8,322 nucleotides of DNA from Thermoplasmatota archaeon (GTDB taxonomy: Archaea; Thermoplasmatota; JAQUQK01), in assembly GCA_028716125.1 (NCBI GenBank), contig JAQUQK010000075.1:1-8322 (forward strand), in the 5' to 3' direction. The translations under genes were made by a program, and so were the position numbers. The notes under the pieces were generated by a model that saw only the letters and a list, made by a program, of their open reading frames with translations, made no database searches and was not told the origin of the DNA. This document shows, piece by piece, positions 1 to 4,853 of the stretch; position 1 is the stretch's first letter, and every line of letters begins with the position of its first letter.

Positions 1-39
1 ATCGGGGACGTATCCAAGGAACTCGGAGTGAAATTCTAA
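1..39 (+). CDS. rpl13: Ribosomal protein uL13 (archaeal L13p), C-terminal fragment
   Basis: Only the last 12 codons and the TAA stop (37-39) are inside the window; the 5' part lies off the left edge. The visible peptide reads IGDVSKELGVKF. A short tail of this kind, 'G-x-V-(S/A)-x-x-L-G-x-K-F/W', is what I recall for archaeal uL13, a protein of the large ribosomal subunit. Position supports the call: in archaea rpl13 normally sits immediately upstream of rps9 and rpoN, as here. The stop is 9 bases from the rps9 start, and the last base of the stop codon is also the first base of the rps9 ribosome-binding site, so the two are probably translated from one transcript. Identity comes mostly from context, because 12 residues are few. 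Confidence 0.8.
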   Translation: MGDVSKELGVKF

Positions 40-46
40 GGTGATC
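39..46 (+). promoter_or_regulatory. Shine-Dalgarno site of rps9 (AGGTGATC)
   Basis: AGGTGATC is complementary to the conserved GAUCACCU at the 3' end of archaeal 16S rRNA. Its AGGTGAT core ends 3 bases before the ATG at 49 and fixes that ATG as the start. It overlaps the rpl13 stop codon by one base. The same AGGTGAT core at the same spacing precedes rpoA1. Confidence 0.8.
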
Positions 47-48
47 AC

Positions 49-456
49 ATGACTGCAAGAAAGCAAGTTTCAGTTAGCGGAAAGCGCAAGACCGCCGTTG
101 CCCGCGCAAATGCGGTGAAGGGCACCGGCAAGATCCGCGTCAACAAAGTCCCGATAGAAATCGTAGTTCCGGAGCTCGCAAGAACCAAGATGATGGAGCC
201 CGTAGTAATAGCAGGGGAAAAGGCCGCGAAGATGAACATCGAAGTTTCAGTCGCAGGCGGCGGAATAATGGGCCAGGCGGAGGCGGTGCGCGCGGCGCTC
301 GCAAACGCAATCGTCGACTTCCTCGAGGACGACGAGCTCAAGCACAAGTACCTTGCATACGACAGGTCTATCCTAATCAACGATGTTCGCTTCAAGGAGC
401 CAAAGCACTTCGGCGGACGCGGTGCGAGGAAGAGACAGCAGAAGTCGTACAGGTGA
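49..456 (+). CDS. rps9: Ribosomal protein uS9 (archaeal S9p)
   Basis: The gene encodes 135 residues, the usual size for archaeal uS9, a small-subunit protein whose basic C-terminal tail reaches into the decoding centre and contacts P-site tRNA. Visible hallmarks are the N-terminal SVSGKRKTAVARA block (about residues 8-20), the GTGKIRVNKVPIE strand region (26-38), the glycine-rich GGGIMGQAEAVR segment (about 70-81) and the terminal ARKRQQKSYR, ending in the invariant Lys-Ser-Tyr-Arg. The ATG at 49 is chosen because it has a strong Shine-Dalgarno site three bases upstream and gives the expected N-terminus. It lies between rpl13 and rpoN, the standard archaeal order, and its stop overlaps the rpoN start. 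Nothing about it is odd. Confidence 0.97.
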   Translation: MTARKQVSVSGKRKTAVARANAVKGTGKIRVNKVPIEIVVPELARTKMMEPVVIAGEKAAKMNIEVSVAGGGIMGQAEAVRAALANAIVDFLEDDELKHKYLAYDRSILINDVRFKEPKHFGGRGARKRQQKSYR

Positions 457-644
457 TTCTGTTGATACGATGTTACAGCTGCGGTAAAGTAATAGGCTCG
501 GCTGCAGAGCAGTTCCAGGAAAGAGTGAAGAAAGGGGAGAAGCCAAAGGAAGTCCTAGACTCGCTTGGCGTGTCCCGCTACTGCTGCAGGCGCATGATAC
601 TCGCCCAGTTTGACATCGCGGAGGAGTCAGGCAGGTATTTCTAA
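453..644 (+). CDS. rpoN: DNA-directed RNA polymerase subunit N (Rpb10 homologue)
   Basis: A 63-residue protein, matching the short archaeal RpoN family and homologous to eukaryotic Rpb10. The subunit binds one zinc ion and sits on the D/L (Rpb3/Rpb11-like) assembly platform of RNA polymerase. The zinc ligands are visible as R-C-Y-S-C (Cys7, Cys10) and the adjacent Cys44-Cys45 in YCCRRM, the family's atypical CX2C...CC pattern. The GTG at 453 is chosen because it yields MILLIRC, aligning with the usual M-I-x-P-(V/I)-R-C start; a TTG at 462 would drop three residues. The start overlaps the rps9 stop as GTGA and there is no convincing ribosome-binding site of its own, so translation is probably coupled to rps9. 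Many archaea follow this gene with rpoK; here it is followed by a non-coding gap. Confidence 0.96.
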   Translation: MILLIRCYSCGKVIGSAAEQFQERVKKGEKPKEVLDSLGVSRYCCRRMILAQFDIAEESGRYF

Positions 645-675
645 AGCGATTTGGGCAAAGCCGAATTAGGTTTAA

Positions 676-702
676 GTCCGCAGGCCGAAAGCGCAGGCGG
701 AC
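676..702 (+). other. Inverted repeat / potential RNA hairpin after rpoN
   Basis: GTCCGC (676-681) and GCGGAC (697-702) can form a perfect 6-bp GC-rich stem around a 15-base loop. It lies in the 3' untranslated region of the rpl13-rps9-rpoN transcript, 32 bases after the rpoN stop. It has no T run behind it, so it is not itself terminator-like; it might stabilise the mRNA end. No function can be assigned from sequence alone. Confidence 0.45.
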
Positions 703-722
703 AATTATCTACTTTGGCTTTG

Positions 723-754
723 GAAGCTGGGCCGGAAAAATCCGGTTCAGTTTT
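723..754 (+). terminator. Probable intrinsic terminator of the rpl13-rps9-rpoN operon
   Basis: Positions 723-736 pair without interruption with 741-754 around an AAAA loop (737-740). That makes 14 consecutive pairs, four of them G-U; the inner five are CCGGA/TCCGG. The last four bases of the stem are the T run 751-754. The position, about 80 bases past the rpoN stop and ahead of the next transcription unit, fits a terminator. Archaeal termination depends mainly on U-rich tracts and needs no hairpin, and this T run is short, so efficiency is uncertain. Alternatively the hairpin could be an mRNA stability element. Confidence 0.5.
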
Positions 755-764
755 AATATATAAA
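751..764 (+). promoter_or_regulatory. Candidate TATA-box promoter for the tRNA-Lys / rpoH-B-A1-A2 unit
   Basis: TTTTAATATATAAA resembles the archaeal TATA consensus (TTTAWATA type) and is the most A/T-rich stretch of the intergenic gap. With the usual spacing of about 25 bases from the box centre, transcription would start near 783-788. That would give the tRNA-Lys gene a leader of roughly 145 bases. The bases just upstream (GGTTCAG) are a poor B-recognition element. The box begins inside the T run of the preceding terminator-like stem. A second weak A/T stretch lies at 777-790, and no clear TATA box stands 25-30 bases before the tRNA. Confidence 0.45.
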
Positions 765-783
765 CCCAATCGCAACTCTTTTA

Positions 784-930
784 AAAAGATAATTGATACC
801 TGTTTACTTCGCGTCGGGAGTGGTGGTGTATACCATAGCGGGATCGATGTGTGTGAATGCAGCTGCCTCTATACTCAGATATTTGCCGGGGCTTTTGCGT
901 AGACCATGCGTCGGTGTTAAAGAAAATCGT
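784..930 (+). other. Non-coding leader region before tRNA-Lys, no recognisable gene
   Basis: I see no supported protein or known RNA family in this stretch. An open frame crosses it (651-902), but it has a TTG start, runs through the terminator-like stem and TATA box, and looks like no protein I know. Short structure-prone elements are present: TGGTGTATACCA (a 4-bp hairpin), the palindromes ATCGAT and GCAGCTGC (859-866), and the 7-base repeat GCGTCGG, seen near 811 and again near 909. No box C/D pair, 5S rRNA or tRNA pattern could be fitted. If the TATA box at 751-764 is used, this is the 5' leader removed from pre-tRNA-Lys by RNase P. Confidence 0.3.
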
Positions 931-1114
931 GGGCTTGTAGCTCAGACAGGTAGAGCACCTGACTTTTAATTGGGTTCTGGATGGAAAATGCATGTTCGGG
1001 GAAAGTGGAACTATGTCGGCGCATTGCGCGCATGACGGGGCCTAGCATGCAAAGCGTGTCCAAGAAATCCTTGAAGATATCAGGTGGTCTGGGGTCCGAA
1101 TCCCCACAAGCCCG
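931..1114 (+). tRNA. trnK: tRNA-Lys (anticodon UUU), interrupted by an intron
   Basis: The exons are 931-968 and 1079-1114, giving a 74-base tRNA. All four stems pair perfectly: acceptor GGGCTTG (931-937) with CAAGCCC (1107-1113); D stem GCTC with GAGC; anticodon stem CCTGA (958-962) with TCAGG (1080-1084); T stem TGGGG with CCCCA. The anticodon loop reads C-T-TTT-A-A after splicing, with anticodon TTT at 965-967, which decodes lysine AAA/AAG. The discriminator is G1114 and CCA is not encoded, so the 3' end must be added by CCA-adding enzyme. The T loop is TCCGAAT (1095-1101), with C instead of the near-universal T at position 55. The gene lies 59 bases upstream of rpoH on the same strand without an obvious terminator between, so the two may share a transcript. 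Confidence 0.95.
969..1078 (+). other. Archaeal tRNA intron at 37/38 with bulge-helix-bulge splice site
   Basis: This 110-base insertion interrupts tRNA-Lys just after A37. A bulge-helix-bulge can be drawn: anticodon stem, then a 3-base bulge ATA (1077-1079), a 4-bp central helix CTTT (963-966) with GAAG (1073-1076), then a 3-base bulge TAA (967-969). Cutting after the second base of each bulge gives boundaries 968/969 and 1078/1079, the canonical site for the archaeal splicing endonuclease (EndA family). The helix on the intron side begins after two U-U mismatches: GGGTT (972-976) with AATCC (1066-1070), continuing through bulged A's to GGA/TCC (979-981/1059-1061). A second stem, TGCATG (989-994) with CATGCA (1046-1051), encloses a GC-rich hairpin near 1015-1036. 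I found no box C/D or ACA motif and no open frame, so a guide RNA or homing endonuclease is not supported. Confidence 0.9.
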
Positions 1115-1173
1115 TATTGCCCATGCGAAAGCGGAGTCGGAGTAGAATTAAAGTTAGCGGAGTTAGTGAGTTT

Positions 1174-1434
1174 ATGGCGGAGTTCAACGTAGTTAATCAC
1201 GAACTCGTGCCCCAGCACGAGATTTTGCCAGAAGCGGAAGGGAAGAAGGTCATGGACAAGTTCAAGCTTGACCAAAAGCAACTTCCATATCTTTTGATAC
1301 ACGACCCGGTGGCGACGTCCATCGGAGCCAAGCCAGGCCAGATCGTAAAGATAACGCGCGAAAGCCCGACGGCAGGCACAGTTGTAACATACCGCCTTAT
1401 CGCGGTAATGGCCGAAAGCGAAACCGAGGAGTAA
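1174..1434 (+). CDS. rpoH: DNA-directed RNA polymerase subunit H (Rpb5 C-terminal homologue)
   Basis: An 86-residue protein corresponding to the C-terminal assembly domain of eukaryotic Rpb5, as is normal for archaeal RpoH, which lacks the Rpb5 jaw domain. It docks on the A''/A' part of RNA polymerase near the downstream DNA entry. Family hallmarks are NHELVPQHEIL near residues 7-17, the HDPVATSIGAKPGQIVKI block (about 43-60), and RESPTAGTVVTYR (about 62-74), ending in a short acidic tail. The ATG at 1174 is chosen because it gives the expected N-terminus. The frame stays open back to an ATG/GTG-type start at 1084, but that extension would run through the 3' exon of tRNA-Lys. A GGAG (1159-1162) about 11 bases upstream is the only ribosome-binding candidate and is not strong. 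The gene is 59 bases after the tRNA and 11 bases before rpoB. Confidence 0.95.
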   Translation: MAEFNVVNHELVPQHEILPEAEGKKVMDKFKLDQKQLPYLLIHDPVATSIGAKPGQIVKITRESPTAGTVVTYRLIAVMAESETEE

Positions 1435-1445
1435 GGGGGAATTAA

Positions 1446-4400
1446 ATGCGAGAACTTATTGATGCATTCTACAAGGAACGCTCCATCTGCAACCATCAGA
1501 TAGCGTCATTCAACGACTTTTTGACACGCCGCATCCAGCACATTGTCGGCACGGTAAGAGTCACTGAAGACTCAGAGCCGGGAATAGTTAACACCGACAT
1601 CGAGGGATTCAAGATCAAGGTCGGCAAAATTACCATCGGCCGCCCGCAGGTAAAGGAAGCCGACGGCTCGACGCCGCTCATCTCGCCAATGGACTCGCGC
1701 ATGAGAAACGTCACATACCAGGCGCCGCTTTATCTCGACGTTACCCTCGTTGATGGGAACACCGAAAAAATCGAGGAGCACATACCGATAGGCTCGCTCC
1801 CGGCAATGGTTCGCTCCGCGAAGTGCAACCTTCATCCATCCAATATTGACGAGCTTCTTGCAGATGCGCGGCCCGACCTTAGCGAGGCCGAGCGCAAGGC
1901 AATGTCCTATGAGGACAAGGTAGTCTCTTTCCAGGAAGATATTCTGGATCCGGGCGGGTATTTCATATCAAACGGCACGGAACGCGTTTTGATTACGCTT
2001 GAAGACCTGGCGCCGAACAGGGTTCTTGTCGAATACGACGAGCGCTACGGCACCCCGATAGAGGTCGCAAAAATATTCTCCGAAAAGGAATGGTACAGGT
2101 CGCTTCTCATAGTCGAAAAGAAGAAGGACGGCTCGCTCATGTGCACAGTTCCGAAGGTTTCGGGACAGATTCCGCTTGTAATCATCCTCCAGGCGCTCGG
2201 AATGGAGTCTGAGGAGATAGTAAAGACAATAGTTGCAGACCCGGGCATGGAGCCATACATCAACGCGAACATCGAAATGTGCGCATCCGGCGAGATAGGC
2301 GACTACAAGATAGAAACAAAGGAAGACGCAATCTCATATATCGGCAAGCGCCTTGCTGGCGGACAGGCAAAAGACTACCGCACCAAGAGGGCAGAGGCAT
2401 TGATGGACTACACAGTCCTGCCGCACCTTGGCTCGGACCCGAAAGACCGCCTCACAAAGGCAGTGTTCCTCGCACGCATGGGGCAGGCAGTTCTCGAACT
2501 CACGCTCAAGCTTCGCAAGCCAGACGACAAGGACCATTATGCAAACAAGCGCCTCAGGCTCGCGGGAGACCTCATGGAAGACCTGTTCCGCACGGCATTC
2601 CAGGACCTGATGAAGGATCTGAAGTACCAGCTGGAACGCTCCAAGATGAGGAAGCGCTCGGAACTTGTCAGAGTCAGCACCGCAATACGCGCAGACCTTC
2701 TGACGCAGCGCCTCCAGCATTCGCTTGCCACAGGAAATTGGGTCGGCGGGCGCGTGGGAATTTCACAGCTTTTGGATCGCACTTCGAACATGAGCACTGT
2801 CAGCCACTTGAGGAGAGTATCCTCACCCCTGACGCGCTCCCAGCCGCACTTCGAGGCACGTGATCTTCACCTCACGCAGTGGGGCAGGCTTTGCCCGAAC
2901 GAGACGCCCGAAGGGCCGAATTGCGGACTTACAAAGAACCTCGCGCTTGCAGTTGAAATATCCGAAGGGTATCCTGAAAAGGACGTCGAGAAAGTTCTCA
3001 ACAGCCTCGGCATAAAGCAAGTTAAGAAAGGCGGAAAGGGCGGCCGAATATACTTGAATGGAGACCTCATCGGCATGCACGACAACACCCAGAAGCTGGT
3101 CGAGGAAATAAGAAACCTCCGCCGCAGGGGCAAGCTTTCGATTGAAGTTAACGTTAGATATATAGAAGCAGGAAACGACATTCTCGTCAACTGCGACTGC
3201 GGCAGGCTCAGGCGCCCGCTCGTGGTTGTAAAGGATGGAAAACCCGCGCTCACCGAAGAGCACCAGAAGGCGCTTCAGTCCGGCAAGATATCTTGGAGCG
3301 ACCTCGTAAACACGGGTATTGTAGAATATCTCGATGCGGATGAGGAAGAAAATTCATACATCGCGCTTGATGGCGAAAAAGTCGCCAAGGACCACACCCA
3401 CATGGAAATAGACTCCATGGTAATCATCGGCGCACCCACCGGAATGGTCCCGTACCCGGAGCACAACTCGTCTCCGAGAAACACGATGGGAGCGGGAATG
3501 GTAAAGCAGACGCTGGGATTCGCCCAGTCAAACTACCGCCTGAGGCCCGACACTCGCGGCCACCTCCTGCACTACCCGCACAAGCCGCTCATAAGGACTC
3601 ACCAGATGGGCCCGTTCCACTTCGACCAGCGCCCGGCAGGACAGAACTTCGTCGTCGCGGTCATCTCGTTCCACGGCTACAACATGGAAGATGCGCTAAT
3701 ACTCAACAAGGCGTCGATTGAAAGGGGCCTTGGAAGAAGCTCGTTCTTCAGGACATATGTCGCGGAAGAGAAGAGGTACGGCAGCGGACAGGAAGATAGA
3801 TTCGAGCGCCCCGGAATGGATGTTCAGGGAGTGCGCACCGAAGAGGCGTACAAATACATCGGCGAAGACGGACTCAGCCAGCCCGAAGTCGAGATACACG
3901 GCGACGACATATTAATCGCAAGGACTTCACCGCCAAGATTCATAGAATCGCCAGGAGCAGACCTGCTCACCCCGCAGAAGCGCAGGGAAACGTCAATATC
4001 CGTAAGGACAGGAGAGCATGGAATAGTTGATACCGTAATGCTCACCGAGTCGGTCAACGGCTGCAGGCTTGCAAAGATAAAGGCGAGGGAACAGCGCATA
4101 CCCGAGCTTGGCGACAAGTTCGCATCCAGGCACGGGCAGAAAGGTGTCGTAGGAATGATCGTCCCGCAGGAGGATATGCCATTCACCGGCGAAGGCGTCA
4201 CGCCAGACCTGATCATCAACCCGCACGCAATTCCGTCCCGTATGACCGTAGGGCACGTTCTTGAAATGATCGGCGGAAAAGTCGGATCAATGGAAGGGCG
4301 CGCGGTTGATTCAACCATATTCAGCGGAGAGACCGAAGAAGAATTGCGCTCGGCCCTGGTTAAGTCCGGATTCCGCTCCGATGGAAAGGAAGTCCTGTAT

Positions 4401-4844
4401 GATGGTTTCTCTGGCAAGAAGATCGATGCCGAGATATTCGTCGGCGTCGCATACTACCAGAAGCTGCACCACATGGTCGCAGGCAAGATACACGCACGCT
4501 CAAGAGGGCCAGTTCAGATACTGACCCGCCAGCCGACCGAAGGTCGCGCGAGGGAAGGCGGACTGCGCTTTGGTGAAATGGAGCGTGATACTCTTATCGG
4601 CCACGGCGCGTCAATGTGCATAAAGGACAGATTGCTCGACGAGTCCGACAAAGTGGTGGAATATGTCTGCGCAACCTGCGGGCACATCGCGATGATGGAC
4701 AAGCGCGGATTCCTCAGATGCCCGGTATGCAAGGACAAGGCAAACGTCCACCCGGTCGAGATGTCGTATGCATTCAAGCTGCTCATCGAAGAGCTGGAGT
4801 CGCTTGCAGTGGTTCCGAGACTGCACCTCGAGGAAAAAGTTTAA
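1446..4844 (+). CDS. rpoB: DNA-directed RNA polymerase subunit B (Rpb2/beta homologue), undivided
   Basis: This 1132-residue protein is the second-largest polymerase subunit and forms half of the active-site cleft. It is one unbroken reading frame, so the B''/B' split of methanogens and haloarchaea is absent, and there is no intein. Landmarks in order: the N-terminal start leading into ASFNDFL (lobe/protrusion); CPNETPEGPN at 483-492; PEHNSSPRNTMGAGMVKQ starting at 671; GYNMEDA at 744-750, with the acidic pair Glu748-Asp749 near the catalytic metal; GDKFASRHGQKG at 889-900, with Lys891 and Lys899 contacting the transcript end; SRMTVGH (931-937); GRAREGGLRFGEMERD from 1033; and a C-terminal zinc ribbon with Cys1075, Cys1078, Cys1092 and Cys1095 that packs against A'. 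The ATG at 1446 has an AGGGGGA ribosome-binding stretch (1434-1440) and gives the family N-terminus. It follows rpoH by 11 bases and precedes rpoA1 by 9, as expected in one operon. Confidence 0.98.
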   Translation: MRELIDAFYKERSICNHQIASFNDFLTRRIQHIVGTVRVTEDSEPGIVNTDIEGFKIKVGKITIGRPQVKEADGSTPLISPMDSRMRNVTYQAPLYLDVTLVDGNTEKIEEHIPIGSLPAMVRSAKCNLHPSNIDELLADARPDLSEAERKAMSYEDKVVSFQEDILDPGGYFISNGTERVLITLEDLAPNRVLVEYDERYGTPIEVAKIFSEKEWYRSLLIVEKKKDGSLMCTVPKVSGQIPLVIILQALGMESEEIVKTIVADPGMEPYINANIEMCASGEIGDYKIETKEDAISYIGKRLAGGQAKDYRTKRAEALMDYTVLPHLGSDPKDRLTKAVFLARMGQAVLELTLKLRKPDDKDHYANKRLRLAGDLMEDLFRTAFQDLMKDLKYQLERSKMRKRSELVRVSTAIRADLLTQRLQHSLATGNWVGGRVGISQLLDRTSNMSTVSHLRRVSSPLTRSQPHFEARDLHLTQWGRLCPNETPEGPNCGLTKNLALAVEISEGYPEKDVEKVLNSLGIKQVKKGGKGGRIYLNGDLIGMHDNTQKLVEEIRNLRRRGKLSIEVNVRYIEAGNDILVNCDCGRLRRPLVVVKDGKPALTEEHQKALQSGKISWSDLVNTGIVEYLDADEEENSYIALDGEKVAKDHTHMEIDSMVIIGAPTGMVPYPEHNSSPRNTMGAGMVKQTLGFAQSNYRLRPDTRGHLLHYPHKPLIRTHQMGPFHFDQRPAGQNFVVAVISFHGYNMEDALILNKASIERGLGRSSFFRTYVAEEKRYGSGQEDRFERPGMDVQGVRTEEAYKYIGEDGLSQPEVEIHGDDILIARTSPPRFIESPGADLLTPQKRRETSISVRTGEHGIVDTVMLTESVNGCRLAKIKAREQRIPELGDKFASRHGQKGVVGMIVPQEDMPFTGEGVTPDLIINPHAIPSRMTVGHVLEMIGGKVGSMEGRAVDSTIFSGETEEELRSALVKSGFRSDGKEVLYDGFSGKKIDAEIFVGVAYYQKLHHMVAGKIHARSRGPVQILTRQPTEGRAREGGLRFGEMERDTLIGHGASMCIKDRLLDESDKVVEYVCATCGHIAMMDKRGFLRCPVCKDKANVHPVEMSYAFKLLIEELESLAVVPRLHLEEKV

Positions 4845-4850
4845 GGTGAT
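4844..4850 (+). promoter_or_regulatory. Shine-Dalgarno site of rpoA1 (AGGTGAT)
   Basis: AGGTGAT, three bases before the ATG at 4854, is complementary to the archaeal 16S 3' end. It begins on the last base of the rpoB stop codon, the same arrangement as at the rpl13/rps9 junction. It favours ATG 4854 over the adjacent GTG at 4857. Confidence 0.8.
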
Positions 4851-4853
4851 ATC

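Noticed and set aside
651..902. 83-codon open frame after rpoN, beginning with TTG
   Set aside because: It runs through the terminator-like stem and the TATA box, has no ribosome-binding site and resembles no protein I know. It is best read as non-coding.
811..930. 5S rRNA, second tRNA or transposon end in the leader region
   Set aside because: A CATAGCGGG stretch near 834-842 recalls 5S rRNA, but nothing after it fits. No cloverleaf could be drawn, and no terminal inverted repeats or transposase remnants are visible.
969..1078. Box C/D or H/ACA guide RNA in the tRNA-Lys intron
   Set aside because: There is no TGATGA-type box C, no CTGA box D and no ACA; the nearest resemblance, ATGACG at 1032-1037, is not enough.
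1084..1173. 30-residue N-terminal extension of RpoH
   Set aside because: It would be encoded by the 3' exon of tRNA-Lys and the spacer, and the family N-terminus matches the ATG at 1174.
2279..2863. 194-codon + strand frame inside rpoB
   Set aside because: It is an out-of-frame shadow of the RpoB coding sequence, rich in Arg, Pro and Gln as expected from a shifted frame, with no ribosome-binding site.
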